The translations under genes were made by a program, and so were the position numbers. Positions 20,806 to 31,100 of a stretch of 64,000 bases of DNA are shown one piece after another. Below the pieces are notes generated by a model. It was not told the origin of the DNA, did not search any database, and worked only from the letters and a program-made list of their open reading frames with translations. This DNA comes from Yersinia artesiana (GTDB lineage Bacteria > Pseudomonadota > Gammaproteobacteria > Enterobacterales > Enterobacteriaceae): NCBI RefSeq assembly GCF_902726545.1, contig NZ_CACVAD010000001.1, positions 1 through 64,000 on the forward strand, given 5' to 3'. The first letter of the stretch is position 1; each line of letters opens with the position of its first letter.

Positions 20806-21852
20806 ATGACTGCACAACCTCAAACCCTGAAAATTCGCCGCCCGGATGACTGGCATATTCATTTACGTGATGACGAAATGCTCAGTACCGTGCTGCCCTA
20901 TACTTCCGAGGTGTTTGCTCGGGCCATTGTCATGCCAAACCTGACACCCCCGATAACCACAGTTGCCAGTGCCATTGCCTATCGGGAACGTATTTTGGCG
21001 GCAACTCCTGCGGGCCATAAATTCACACCACTAATGACGTGCTACCTGACCAATACTCTGGACGTCAATGAACTGACTCTCGGTTTTGAACAAGGTGTGT
21101 TTACCGCCGCCAAGTTATATCCGGCCAATGCCACCACCAACTCAACCCATGGTGTTTCTGATATACCAGCAATTTATCCGCTGTTTGAACAAATGCAGAA
21201 GATAGGTATGCCGTTACTGATCCACGGGGAAGTCACTGATGCGGCTGTGGACATTTTTGATCGTGAAGCGCGCTTTATTGACCAAATCCTGGAACCGATA
21301 CGCCGTCAATTCCCGGAGCTGAAAATTGTCTTTGAGCATATCACCACCAAAGACGCAGCCGATTATGTGCTGGCAGGCAATCGTTTTCTTGGTGCGACCA
21401 TCACCCCTCAGCATTTGATGTTCAACCGTAATCATATGCTGGTTGGTGGAATTCGCCCTCACCTATTCTGCCTGCCTATTTTGAAACGTGGCACTCATCA
21501 AGAGGCTTTACGTCAGGCGGTTGCCAGTGGCTCTGAGCGCTTCTTCCTTGGGACTGACTCTGCCCCACATGCCAAACATCGTAAAGAGTCATCCTGTGGT
21601 TGCGCGGGTGTGTTCAATGCACCTTCGGCACTTGCGGCATATGCCACCGTTTTTGAAGAAATGAATGCATTGCAACATCTGGAAGCATTCTGCTCTTTGA
21701 ACGGCCCACGTTTCTATGGCCTGCCCGTTAACGAAGATTTCGTTGAATTGGTTCGGGCTCCTTTCCAACAACCAGAAGAAATATCACTCGGAAATGAATC
21801 TATTATTCCTTTCCTTGCCGGCCAGACCATCAACTGGTCAGTTAAAGCTTGA
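20806..21852 (+). CDS. pyrC: Dihydroorotase
   Basis: Third step of pyrimidine synthesis, ring closure of carbamoyl aspartate. 348 residues (E. coli 348). Zinc ligands appear as [11 protein letters not shown], the carbamylated lysine in [30 protein letters not shown], and the catalytic aspartate in [12 protein letters not shown]. It has its own promoter region of about 220 bases after the divergent monooxygenase gene. I could not identify a convincing PurR operator in it. Confidence 0.97.
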   Translation: MTAQPQTLKIRRPDDWHIHLRDDEMLSTVLPYTSEVFARAIVMPNLTPPITTVASAIAYRERILAATPAGHKFTPLMTCYLTNTLDVNELTLGFEQGVFTAAKLYPANATTNSTHGVSDIPAIYPLFEQMQKIGMPLLIHGEVTDAAVDIFDREARFIDQILEPIRRQFPELKIVFEHITTKDAADYVLAGNRFLGATITPQHLMFNRNHMLVGGIRPHLFCLPILKRGTHQEALRQAVASGSERFFLGTDSAPHAKHRKESSCGCAGVFNAPSALAAYATVFEEMNALQHLEAFCSLNGPRFYGLPVNEDFVELVRAPFQQPEEISLGNESIIPFLAGQTINWSVKA

Positions 21853-21927
21853 TAGCTATGGCAGTAGAGCGCTTTTTTCTCTGCTGTCTCAAATTTTTTT
21901 ATCAGCCAGTTGCAGCTCGAATACTTA

Positions 21928-21947
21928 TACTGTATAAATAGCCAGTA
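21928..21947 (+). promoter_or_regulatory. LexA (SOS) box of dinI
   Basis: TACTGTATAAATAGCCAGTA keeps the required CTG-N10-CAG and AT-rich centre of the LexA consensus. It lies 21 bases before the dinI start, where it would cover the promoter. Confidence 0.9.
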
Positions 21948-21968
21948 TAAATATTCGGAGGGCTAAAT

Positions 21969-22214
21969 ATGCGTGTTGAAGTCAGCGTTGATAAAAAAAA
22001 CCAGTTACCCGCAGGTGCTATCGAAGCACTCACCAATGAATTGAGTAAACGACTGAAGACTAAATTCCCGGATACCACTACTGCAGTTCAGGTACGTTAT
22101 GCCAGTGCCAATAATCTTTCTGTTTTAGGTGGCGCAAAAACTGATAAAGATGTTATCTCTGAAATATTACAAGAAATATGGGAAAGCGCAGACGACTGGT
22201 TCGATGCGGAATAA
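21969..22214 (+). CDS. dinI: DNA damage-inducible protein I
   Basis: 81 residues, the length of E. coli DinI, ending in the family signature SEILQEIWESADDWFDAE, which acts in contact with RecA filaments. The N-terminus MRVEVSVDKKNQLPAGAIEA and the VRYASANNLSVLGG strand also match. DinI stabilises or modulates RecA filaments during the SOS response. A LexA box sits directly upstream and an AGGGC site precedes the ATG. A dispersed repeat lies between the gene and its likely terminator. Confidence 0.96.
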   Translation: MRVEVSVDKKNQLPAGAIEALTNELSKRLKTKFPDTTTAVQVRYASANNLSVLGGAKTDKDVISEILQEIWESADDWFDAE

Positions 22215-22235
22215 ATCACAATAAAAAATATGTTG

Positions 22236-22435
<200 letters not shown>

Positions 22436-22450
22436 GATAAATGCTGTTTT

Positions 22451-22477
22451 GCCGGGGAATCGCTCCTCGGCTTTTTT
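22451..22477 (+). terminator. Rho-independent terminator, probably of dinI
   Basis: GCCGGGGA (22451-22458) pairs with TCCTCGGC (22464-22471) with one wobble, followed by six Ts. Confidence 0.8.
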
Positions 22478-22647
22478 CATTTTAATCTTCGCTTAATTAA
22501 TCATCAGAAAATAAATAATTTGTAAAGATCTGTTGATAATCTCCACATTCACCAGCGCTTGCGTATACTAAAAAAGTTCACTTAGTATTGAGTCGCATTG
22601 ATCCTCGTTAGTCACTCCAGTTAGTAACTACTATATAAGGGGTCTTT

Positions 22648-22902
22648 ATGGACAGAAATGATGAAGTTATCCAGACTCACCCGCTCGTAGGTTGGGATAT
22701 CAGCACTGTAGATGCATATGACGCGATGATGATACGTCTTCATTACCTGTCTTCCATGGATCAACCGCCAGAAGATGCGCTGGTTGATAGGACGCTCTGG
22801 CTGACGACTGATGTTGCACGCCAATTAATAAATATCTTAGAAGCAGGCATTGCTAAAATTGAGTCATCAGAATACGAAGATTTGGACCACCGTAAGCATT
22901 AA
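22648..22902 (+). CDS. bssS: Biofilm regulator BssS
   Basis: 84 residues, the same length as E. coli BssS (YceP). Nearly identical blocks are EVIQTHPLVGWDISTVDAYD and TLWLTTDVARQLINILEAGI followed by AKIES. In E. coli it affects biofilm formation through indole and signal uptake effects; the mechanism is unclear. It has an AAGGGG-type site upstream and its own terminator. dinI-bssS-yceO-solA neighbourhoods match E. coli. Confidence 0.95.
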   Translation: MDRNDEVIQTHPLVGWDISTVDAYDAMMIRLHYLSSMDQPPEDALVDRTLWLTTDVARQLINILEAGIAKIESSEYEDLDHRKH

Positions 22903-22937
22903 TTATCACCAACAATTAATTTCTCAAAGCTCACAAC

Positions 22938-22972
22938 AAGGCACCCATAAATATTACTGGGTGCCTTTTTAT
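22938..22972 (+). terminator. Rho-independent terminator of bssS
   Basis: AAGGCACCC (22938-22946) pairs with GGGTGCCTT (22959-22967), then a T-run. Confidence 0.92.
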
Positions 22973-23164
22973 TAACCGCTCTCATCATAATAGCGCTAAC
23001 ATCCCTTTTGCTCCTTTCGGTCACGTGTTATTACTATCGTTTTAATTTTATCGCGACTTGCTGCCTTTCATTTAAATCGTTCTGATTATTGTCAGGATAA
23101 AAACTGCGTTACACATCAAACAGCGTAAATAAAGTCGGCAGTGATATTCACCAAGGTGAAAAAT

Positions 23165-24286
23165 ATGGATTATGATTTGATTGTCATTGGTAGTGGCTCC
23201 GTCGGTTCCGCCGCAGGTTACTACGCCTCACAAGCTGGTTTAAAAGTGCTGATGATTGACAGCGCAATGCCCCCTCACCAGGCAGGTAGTCACCACGGCG
23301 ATACCAGAATTATTCGCCATGCATACGGTGAAGGCGAAAAATATGTGCCATTAGTATTACGCGCACAAGCACTGTGGGATCAACTCTCCGCTCAGACCGG
23401 TGAAAAATTGTTTCAGGCCAGTGGTGTACTCAATTTGGGGCCTGATGATTCAATTTTCCTCAAAAATGCACAACTCAGCGCGCAACACTATAATTTACCG
23501 GTCGATACTTTAAATGCCGCACAGGTTCGCGAAAAATGGCCAGTATTTACCATTCCGGATAATTATATTGGTGTGTTCGAACCACAAGCGGGTTATCTGC
23601 GTTCTGAGCTGGCGATAAAAACACTGATTAAAGCCGTCACTGAAGCGGGTTGTGGCATTTTATTTAACTGCCCGGTTACCGCGATTGAACCCTTGGATGA
23701 TGGGGTTGATGTCGTAACCATCGATGGTACCTACAGCGCCAGGAAAGTGGTGGTCACCGCCGGAACCTGGGTCAAAGAGTTACTACCGCAATTACCCATA
23801 ACAGCCATACGCAAAGTCTTCTCCTGGCACCATGCCGATGGTCGCTACAGTGAAGGGAATCATTTCCCGGCATTTACAGTAGAAACTCCGGATAACATTC
23901 ATTACTACGGTTTTCCCTCACAAAATGATGAACTGAAGCTCGGTAAGCATAATGGCGGTCAACCGATAGAATCAGCCGCACAACGTAAGCCATTTGGTGG
24001 TTATGCTGAAGATGGAACCGAAGTATTTGGCTTTTTGCGTCATTTTTTACCTGGCGTGGGTGTGTGTCTACATGGTGCTGCATGCAGTTATGATATGAGT
24101 CCGGATGAAGATTTCATCATCGATACCTTGCCGGATAACCCCCATATTATGGTAGTGACGGGCTTAAGTGGTCATGGGTTTAAGTTTGCCACCGCACTAG
24201 GTGAAGTCGCCGCACTCTTTGCGCAAGATAAAGCGTCACCTATTGATATTTCTGCATTTTCTTTGGACCGGTTTACTCACGCTTAG
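23165..24286 (+). CDS. solA: N-methyl-L-tryptophan oxidase (sarcosine oxidase family)
   Basis: FAD enzyme that oxidatively demethylates N-methyl amino acids, releasing formaldehyde and hydrogen peroxide. Start at 23165 ([20 protein letters not shown]), with AAGGTGA seven bases upstream; the longer GTG frame is not needed. 373 residues (E. coli 372). The dinucleotide-binding motif [10 protein letters not shown] is N-terminal, the [16 protein letters not shown] loop follows, and the cysteine likely to bind FAD covalently is in [15 protein letters not shown] near residue 308. It ends with the [10 protein letters not shown] motif. Confidence 0.95.
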   Translation: MDYDLIVIGSGSVGSAAGYYASQAGLKVLMIDSAMPPHQAGSHHGDTRIIRHAYGEGEKYVPLVLRAQALWDQLSAQTGEKLFQASGVLNLGPDDSIFLKNAQLSAQHYNLPVDTLNAAQVREKWPVFTIPDNYIGVFEPQAGYLRSELAIKTLIKAVTEAGCGILFNCPVTAIEPLDDGVDVVTIDGTYSARKVVVTAGTWVKELLPQLPITAIRKVFSWHHADGRYSEGNHFPAFTVETPDNIHYYGFPSQNDELKLGKHNGGQPIESAAQRKPFGGYAEDGTEVFGFLRHFLPGVGVCLHGAACSYDMSPDEDFIIDTLPDNPHIMVVTGLSGHGFKFATALGEVAALFAQDKASPIDISAFSLDRFTHA

Positions 24287-24317
24287 TACACAAACCTACA
24301 ATGAACTTATGACGTTC

Positions 24318-24355
24318 TGCCAATGACTATTCATACTTCAAGTTAGTCATTGGCA
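24318..24355. repeat. Perfect 12-bp stem-loop downstream of solA
   Basis: TGCCAATGACTA (24318-24329) and TAGTCATTGGCA (24344-24355) are exact complements around a 14-base loop. No T-run follows, so it is more like a processing or protective hairpin, or a repeat relic, than a classical terminator. The loop contains CATACTTCAAG, also found at the end of the dispersed repeat. Confidence 0.8.
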
Positions 24356-24544
24356 ATTAATTTATACTACACACAGTTCAAATTCAGTATAAAAAACCAT
24401 AAGCATGGTGATTATTAGTAAGTTAACTCGCAAAACCCGTCAATACACATCGTAAATCCCGAATTGACGTCTTAGTCGTCAGAGGATTACCTTACCCTTG
24501 TATGCAGTCAGGTATGGTTGCAGTTAGACAAGGATGTATGTCAC

Positions 24545-25129
24545 ATGAAAATATTGATTATTGACGAATGTTTTTATACCCGCTCTGGGGTAAATACTTA
24601 TTTAAACGATTCCACATCTCTTAATTTAAGAGATGTGCCTACGGTTGAACAAGCAACATCAACTATCCAGGATTTTAATCCTGAGATAATAATTGTTAAT
24701 CTTACCCAATATTGTCGTTTTGGTGGTCATTGTCCATTATTAGAACATTTTATACGTTGTTGTGATCAGGCAAAAGTTTATATTTATCTGGATGCAGCCT
24801 ATCCATTTAGTGAAACACCAATCCCTCTAACTGGTTCTGTTTCTATTCTGGCTAAAAAGCATTTGCCTGAACTGCTTCAAAGCTTATCCCGTGTTTCACA
24901 CGATACAGGCAAGTCACATCTGTCATGCCCCGCATCACTGTTCAGCCCACAAGAACATAAAGTCATGTGCTATTGGATGACAGAAATGCCGAACTATCGT
25001 ATAGCCAGAAAATTGAATATCAGTGATAGCACTGTCTATTCACATAAGCGCCATATTACTGAGAAAATAAAAGTCAGAAACCGGTTGGAATTATGTTTTA
25101 TTTATAATGTATTTAAATATTTATACTAG
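24545..25129 (+). CDS. LuxR-family transcriptional regulator with a degenerate receiver domain (RcsA/BglJ-like)
   Basis: 194 residues from the ATG at 24545 (MKILIIDECFYTRSGVNTYL); a TTG nine codons upstream is possible but less likely. The N-terminal part looks like a response-regulator fold, but the phospho-accepting Asp position reads IIIVNLTQY, so it is probably not phosphorylated. The C-terminal part is a LuxR-type helix-turn-helix: FSPQEHKVMCYWMTEMPNYR, then IARKLNISDSTVYSHKRHIT. This plan recalls auxiliary regulators such as RcsA and BglJ, which partner RcsB. It is AT-rich and stands alone between solA and yceO. Target genes are unknown. Confidence 0.75.
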   Translation: MKILIIDECFYTRSGVNTYLNDSTSLNLRDVPTVEQATSTIQDFNPEIIIVNLTQYCRFGGHCPLLEHFIRCCDQAKVYIYLDAAYPFSETPIPLTGSVSILAKKHLPELLQSLSRVSHDTGKSHLSCPASLFSPQEHKVMCYWMTEMPNYRIARKLNISDSTVYSHKRHITEKIKVRNRLELCFIYNVFKYLY

Positions 25130-25304
25130 CTTTAATTTAGCGTTAATATACACAATATTATTTTAAAGTTTTTAAAAAGAAGATAACCGCATAGATTAAT
25201 TATATATTTTCCACAACAAAAAATATTGAATTGACAGTTAATTTATTGTTTATCCAATTAAAAGTACCTATAATGGGCAATGATTTTAGCCGCAGGCAGT
25301 CAGC

Positions 25305-25418
25305 ATGTTAAATAAATTGCTTTCAATGGTTATCAATAATGTACGGGAGCATCTAATACTCTATATCTGTTTGTGGCTCACATTGTTGGCTCTGGATATA
25401 TATTTCTTTTTCTATTAA
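25305..25418 (+). CDS. yceO: YceO-like single-pass small membrane protein
   Basis: 37 codons: MLNKLLSMVINNVREHLILY, then ICLWLTLLALDIYFFFY. It aligns without gaps over most of its length with the last 37 residues of E. coli YceO as I remember it (LINNIREHLMLYLFLWG and a Tyr/Phe-rich end). A short amphipathic N-terminus is followed by one hydrophobic helix (about residues 18-37). The position near bssS and solA also matches E. coli. The ribosome binding site is weak (AGG about 11 bases upstream). In E. coli it is linked to acid and biofilm phenotypes only loosely; its function is unknown. Confidence 0.75.
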   Translation: MLNKLLSMVINNVREHLILYICLWLTLLALDIYFFFY

Positions 25419-25496
25419 TTCACTGTCCGTACCATGCCCCTCATGTTGAGTTGGGCCAATAGGTATAGAATTCACCTGCTGGCCTCAGATTTTAAG

Positions 25497-26558
25497 TCAG
25501 GATATTGGCTTTTCCGGCTCAGTTTTGGTGGGCTTACCGTCACTCAGTAACACCGCAAACTTATAGCCAGCAGGCGTTAATTCCAGTGCGATTTTGGCAA
25601 TAATGGTTAAAGGTACTGAAAGCAGCATACCTATCGGCCCCAATAGCCAGCCCCAGAAAATCAATGATAAGAATACCACCAGCGTTGATAACCCCAAGCC
25701 GCGCCCCATCATGCGCGGGTCAATAATGTTACCGCCAATCAGGTTGATAAGGATATAACCACCGGTTACGGCAAATGCGTCGGCAAAACCGTTAAATAGC
25801 AGAGCCTGGATGATGGGAGGGATGGCGGCTAATACTGACCCGATATTGGGAATGTAATTGAGAACAAAAGCTAATAACCCCCACAGGAATGCAAACCTGA
25901 CACCCATCGCGGCCAAAAATAGCCAAATAACAATCCCTGTCGCGATACTAATAATGGTCTTAATCACCAGATAATGTGTCACACCATTCAGTGCGCGTCT
26001 GAGAATCGCATTCCCTTGCTCTGGATTATCAAACATCAACTGCATTTTATAAGGGAGGCGCTCGACTTCAAAGAGCATAAATACGACGGTCATTAACAGC
26101 AAGAACGTGCTAGCCATAGCACCAGAAAGGTGGCTAAGCAGACGAGTAACAAAGTTCATCGCCGTACTGGGATCGACATGTTTCATGATGTCATCCACTG
26201 AGAACTCGATATTAAAGCGCATCGCAAACTCTTGCAAATCGCGCATTTTTTCCAGCATCATCCCACGGTATTGCGGTAATGAACGGGCAAATTCATTTAA
26301 TGAAGAACCTAAGCGGCTAAACAGTAATGCCATCAGTAAAACAATAATGGTCACCAGTAAAACGATAGCCAGTGTGCGGGGGATCTTTATTTTTTCGAGT
26401 AATTTCACTAACGGGTTTAAAACAATGGCGAGAAATATGGCCAGTAAAAACGGAACCACAATAGGCGATGCCGCCTTGATTCCAGCCATAATCACGACCA
26501 ACATTGCCAGCATCGCAACTAAGCGCAACCCTTGGCCACTTACCACAGGTTTTGTCAT
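25497..26558 (-). CDS. tqsA: AI-2E family transporter TqsA
   Basis: 353 residues from the ATG at 26558, which has AAGGA seven bases upstream; a GTG nine codons earlier is less likely. A polytopic inner membrane protein of about eight segments, with the family marks [38 protein letters not shown], and [20 protein letters not shown]. The sequence follows E. coli TqsA (YdgG), proposed to export autoinducer-2, over its whole length. It lies downstream of trhO but is separated from it by a strong terminator, so it has its own promoter. Confidence 0.92.
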   Translation of the reverse strand: MTKPVVSGQGLRLVAMLAMLVVIMAGIKAASPIVVPFLLAIFLAIVLNPLVKLLEKIKIPRTLAIVLLVTIIVLLMALLFSRLGSSLNEFARSLPQYRGMMLEKMRDLQEFAMRFNIEFSVDDIMKHVDPSTAMNFVTRLLSHLSGAMASTFLLLMTVVFMLFEVERLPYKMQLMFDNPEQGNAILRRALNGVTHYLVIKTIISIATGIVIWLFLAAMGVRFAFLWGLLAFVLNYIPNIGSVLAAIPPIIQALLFNGFADAFAVTGGYILINLIGGNIIDPRMMGRGLGLSTLVVFLSLIFWGWLLGPIGMLLSVPLTIIAKIALELTPAGYKFAVLLSDGKPTKTEPEKPIS

Positions 26559-26598
26559 TATCAATCCTTGTATTGGAACCGCCACGGCTCAAAATGGC

Positions 26599-26637
26599 AA
26601 AAAAAAGACGTTATCGGATAAAATAACCGACAACGCC
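26599..26637 (-). terminator. Rho-independent terminator of trhO
   Basis: Read leftward, a stem GGCGTTGTCGG / CCGATAACGTC (with G-T pairs) is followed by eight Ts. Confidence 0.85.
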
Positions 26638-26658
26638 TTATTTTAATAGCACCAGATA

Positions 26659-27723
26659 TTACTTATCTACGCCCTTCTCGGGCATCGGAATATGCATCGT
26701 TGTTTGCAGTAATCCCTTAGACTTATTAAATATCTTAATGCCGTTTTCACGTCCTGCCCGGCGAGCACGTTGCTCTTCTTGAGGTAGCTTCAGTTCTTCC
26801 TGACAAATCGGGCTACAGCAACCTTCAAATTTTGCAGCACAAGCGGGGCACTGAATAAACAGCAAATGGCAGCCATCATTCTTACAGTTAGTATGTGTGT
26901 CGCTCGGTGTGCCACACTGGTGGCAATGCGCGATAACATCATCAGAGATCCGCTCGCCCATCCGCTCATCAAAAACAAAGTTTTTACCTATAAACTTAAG
27001 TGGCAAACCTTGTTCTTTTGCTTTGCGGGCATATTCGATAATCCCGCCTTCGACGTGATAGACGTTTTTAAAACCATTATGCAACATATAGGCGCTGGCT
27101 TTCTCACAGCGAATCCCACCGGTGCAATACATGACAATATTCTTCTCTTTGTCATGTTGTAGCATATCAACCGCCATCGGCAATTGTTCGCGGAATGTGT
27201 CCGAGGGAACTTCTATCGCATTTTCGAAATGGCCGACTTCGTATTCATAATGATTTCGCATATCGACGAACAAGGTATCGGGGTCATCAATCATCTGATT
27301 AACCTGATCGGCCTTCAGATAATGCCCGACGTTACTGGGATCGAAACTGTCATCGTCGATGCCGTCAGCCACAATGCGCTCGCGGACTTTCATACGCAGC
27401 ACCCAAAATGACTTGCCGTCATCTTCATGCGCGACATTCAGTCGCACCTGGTCCAGCGCAGGATGTGCGGCAAACAGCGCCACTTTAAATTCATCATAAC
27501 GGTTGGCAGGCACGCTAATTTGGGCGTTGATGCCCTCTTTGGCCACATAAACCCGGCCGAAAACACCGAGCTTAACAAATTGACTATAGAGGTTATCGCG
27601 GAAGGCTTTTGCATCTTCCAATATGAAATATTTATAAAAAGAAACTGTGGTGCGCGGTTCGGTTTCAGCCAACATGCGCGCTTTAAGTTCCTCATTAGAA
27701 ATTCGGTTATGTAACACTGGCAT
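26659..27723 (-). CDS. trhO: tRNA uridine(34) 5-hydroxylase TrhO (YceA)
   Basis: Rhodanese-family enzyme that hydroxylates U34 of certain tRNAs using oxygen, an early step towards 5-methoxyuridine. 354 residues. An N-terminal UPF0176 domain ([20 protein letters not shown]) precedes the rhodanese domain with the active-site cysteine in [14 protein letters not shown]. The C-terminal region is cysteine-rich ([14 protein letters not shown] and [13 protein letters not shown]), likely a metal site. Stand-alone gene with its own terminator. Confidence 0.94.
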   Translation of the reverse strand: MPVLHNRISNEELKARMLAETEPRTTVSFYKYFILEDAKAFRDNLYSQFVKLGVFGRVYVAKEGINAQISVPANRYDEFKVALFAAHPALDQVRLNVAHEDDGKSFWVLRMKVRERIVADGIDDDSFDPSNVGHYLKADQVNQMIDDPDTLFVDMRNHYEYEVGHFENAIEVPSDTFREQLPMAVDMLQHDKEKNIVMYCTGGIRCEKASAYMLHNGFKNVYHVEGGIIEYARKAKEQGLPLKFIGKNFVFDERMGERISDDVIAHCHQCGTPSDTHTNCKNDGCHLLFIQCPACAAKFEGCCSPICQEELKLPQEEQRARRAGRENGIKIFNKSKGLLQTTMHIPMPEKGVDK

Positions 27724-27900
27724 GGTGTACTTTCCTGTCTTTCAGAGAGGTTACTGATAAATATTTAATTACTGCTCAATGGGTTACGTAAGTCATTCGA
27801 CTGCAAACCACGGTAAATCATCGCGCAATAGAACTGATATTTTGGCACCGGTCACCCCGTGCGGCGCATATAATACCTGAAACACCGACCGGGCACATCT

Positions 27901-28059
27901 TTAGCGGCAATCTCGATCGGTAAAAGCGGAAAGAACGACGCCGGAGAGTAAAGCAACTCCAGCGGTAATCAGTAACGTTTTGCTCTGCCAATCGGCACCG
28001 AAATAACCCAATATGCCCCCGACGACCAATAATCCCGCACTGAGTTTTGCAGCTGTCAT
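27901..28059 (-). CDS. Small two-helix membrane protein, unknown
   Basis: 52 residues from an ATG with GGAGAG upstream at fair spacing. Two hydrophobic segments are seen, about residues 5-22 (LSAGLLVVGGILGYFGAD) and 27-46 (LLITAGVALLSGVVLSAF), joined by a short polar turn WQSKT, with a charged tail DRDCR. The glycine pattern could allow tight helix packing. I do not recognise the family. It lies between the ttr operon terminator and trhO. It could be a real small protein or, less likely, a chance frame; the helix regularity favours a real gene. Confidence 0.5.
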   Translation of the reverse strand: MTAAKLSAGLLVVGGILGYFGADWQSKTLLITAGVALLSGVVLSAFTDRDCR

Positions 28060-28143
28060 CGACGGCTCTCCGATATAAATGAATAACACCACGTAAGTGA
28101 CTAACCAATAGATAAATCGGCACTATCATAACGCAGAAATAAT

Positions 28144-28170
28144 AAATCCCTCTGCAAGTGAGAGGGATTT
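28144..28170. terminator. Terminator of the ttrBCA operon
   Basis: AAATCCCTCT (28144-28153) pairs perfectly with AGAGGGATTT (28161-28170), flanked by A/T-rich runs on both sides. It is 30 bases after the ttrA stop. Confidence 0.85.
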
Positions 28171-28199
28171 ATTTATCCATCAATTAAAATTATCGTGTA

Positions 28200-31100
28200 T
28201 TAGTTTATTCGTTGCAATTTAGCCGGTAGCCCCTGCCGGACTGCCGCGCCACTCACCCAATCGAGCCAGGTGTTGGGGACTTCTCTGGTGGGGTCGGTGA
28301 AACCGAGATCGTTCAAATTGGTTCCCTGGCCGATGCGTGGGTCTGACGCCATCACAACACCATCCAGTGTGTGAGCTCGGGTACCCATTTCCCGATGACC
28401 ATAGCCATGTTCAATGGCAACAACACCTGGCATAACGCCATCCAATAGACTGACTTGCACCTCCATCTGCCCTCCCGGGGTCATTAACCGCACAATATCA
28501 CCATGTTGAATACCAAGGCGCTGCGCATCTTGCGGGTTGATCGCCACCAGATTGGTGGATTTGACCGCACGCAGGCGCTCAATCATTGCCGTTGAACTGC
28601 TCATCAGGTGAGACTTAAATGACATCAAGCGTAATGGCCAGTCGGCTGCCGGATAATGCTGGAACACATCCGAGCCGTCTGCCAGGCGCGGCGGATACCA
28701 GGTCGGGCAGCCGCTGTAGCGCTCGCCGGTAATGGCATGGTGATGTTTCGCCACATTTTCATTCCAGATTTGCAATGGTTTCTTCCATTGTGGCCCAGTG
28801 GCGTCACCGTTCCAGCTTTTTTCATACGGCGCAAAGCGCCCACCACGCGCCAGCAAATAAGCCACACGCCGCTGCTCATCTTGGTACAAACTGCGCTGAA
28901 GTGCAGGCCATAGACGATCGACGCCGGTTAAGCGCAATTCATCATCAACGGCCGCTGGCAGCGGCTTTTCGCCACCGTAGGCAATATTGGCCGCCGCGCG
29001 TAAGTAATAATCTTCCGCGCGATCCAGCGACAAGCTATTCCCCTCGCTATCCTGCATAGCATTGGCCCCAAATCCCGGTAACTTCATCGCCTTGGCAACC
29101 GCAATCAAGAAACTCTCCATGGCCACCGGTTCACCTTGTGCGGTGCGGGCGGTGCGTGGCTCTACCACCGGCCAACGAGCGGTGCTGGCCTTCACTAACA
29201 CACCGGCCCACGGCGCACTGAACCCCCAACTCTCAAAATTATGGGTGTCCGGCACGATATAATCCGCCAACGCGGTGGTTTCATTCATAAAAGCATCGAT
29301 AGCGATGAATAAGGGTAACTGACGGGGGTCTTGCAACCGCTCTTCAATGAGATTGCGCAGGCCCGCCACCCCATACAGCGGGTTGGTCATATGGCTTATC
29401 CAGGCTTTCAGCGGATAGGGGTAACCCGCCAGCGCTGGGGCTAATTGTTCGGTTAACTGCCCGCCAACAAACGGATACCACGGGCCACGGGCCGGATAAC
29501 CTGATTGCCCTTGTTGGATTTTCTGCTGATATTCTTCTGACTTTTCATAAGGCTGTTTACTGCGCGATAGCGGCAACCCCTTTGGCTTAACCATGCCGGC
29601 AAAGGTGGCTAACTGGTAACGTGGCCCATCAGCAAAACCGTCAAATTTGCCACCACCGACCGACACGCCACCTTTCAGGTTGAGGTTACCAATCATGGCA
29701 TTCAACATCATGACTGCCCAGGTGGTGTAAAACCCGTTGCCTCCCATCATGCCGCCATGTGAAATCACCGCAGCCTGACGCTGATAGGCAGTGAACTCGC
29801 GGGCTAATCCGATAATTGTCGCCTCCGGCACGCCGCATTGCTGACTGTATTCGGCCAGCGTAAAGCGCGCGGCAGCTTGTTGCAGGCATGTCATGCCCGA
29901 TTGCACTTGTACCTTTTGACCATCATGCAAGGTGACGTCTTGGGTGACGAACAATTCGGCCTGTAACATCTGAGCGGCGGGATGCAACGTTCCATCGATG
30001 GCTTGCGCTAATACCGGGCTTTCTTCTCCCTCAGCGACGGGTTCGCCACTCAACATATTGGTGCGTAAAAACTGCCCCGCCAGCGGATGGGTTTCTGTGG
30101 TGATAACCAAATGGCTGGCATTAGTCCAACTGCGCTCCCCAGCGGCTTGCATCGCCATTTCACCAGGAATGGCAAGATAAGCATGGTTAAACCGATGCTG
30201 TTCGATAATCCAGCGGATCATTCCCATCGCCAGTGCGGCGTCGGTTCCCGGCAGTACCGGAACCCAGCGGTTATGCTGATTGGCCAGTGTGGTGGTCAGC
30301 GGCAAAGCAGGAGCGACCACCACATAATTGAAATCATCCCGTTGGCGGGCATTGGCTAACTGTCGCCCCTGACGTTTAAACGGGTTACCCGATTGCGCCG
30401 GTGAGGTTCCTAAAAACAGGGCGAAACGGACGTTATCCCAATCAGGCTTAACATGGGCATTTTTGTCCAAATCCCCCATCAACGCACCAGAACCGGCGCG
30501 GTAGGCCAGCCCACAATAGGCACCGTGGCTACCCAAGTTTTTGGTGCCAAATGCCTGATTTGCAAAGCGCCGAATAAAAGCATCTCGCCCATCATCACCG
30601 GCATTGGTTACCAGCAACTGATTAGCTTTCGGGCCTAAAGAGGGCTGTTTAGCATCAATTGGTGTAGCCAAATCACGGATAGCGCTCAGCCCCTCAACCG
30701 GTCCCTCGCCAAATAAATCGCCGCCCTCGGTCACCTCGGCGACCAATTGTTCAAAACTGATACGCTGCCATTTACCACTACCGCGCGGCCCCACTCGCTT
30801 CATCGGTTCCGTGATGCGGTAAGGGCTATCGACACCTTCCAACAGGGTTGCCCCGCGGGCACAAGCGGTTGAGCGCCCGGTCATGCCCTGCTCACCGCCA
30901 AGACGTTGCAGCGCTTCGCCTACCGGTAATTGATAGGGGAAGTGGTGGTCATGAGATAAGGGGTGGTAAGGGTTACCAGCGATGCGCAGGATCTTGTTCT
31001 GCTGGGTATCGACCCGCACCCGCAAGCCGCACAGCGTCCAACAGCCAAAGCATTGTGTCATGGAAACAGCCTGCTGAGGATTGGCTTGCCACTGTGGCCC

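Noticed and set aside
24481-24544. TTG start at 24518 for the LuxR-type regulator
   Set aside because: The first nine residues do not look like a receiver fold; the ATG at 24545 does, with AAGGA upstream.
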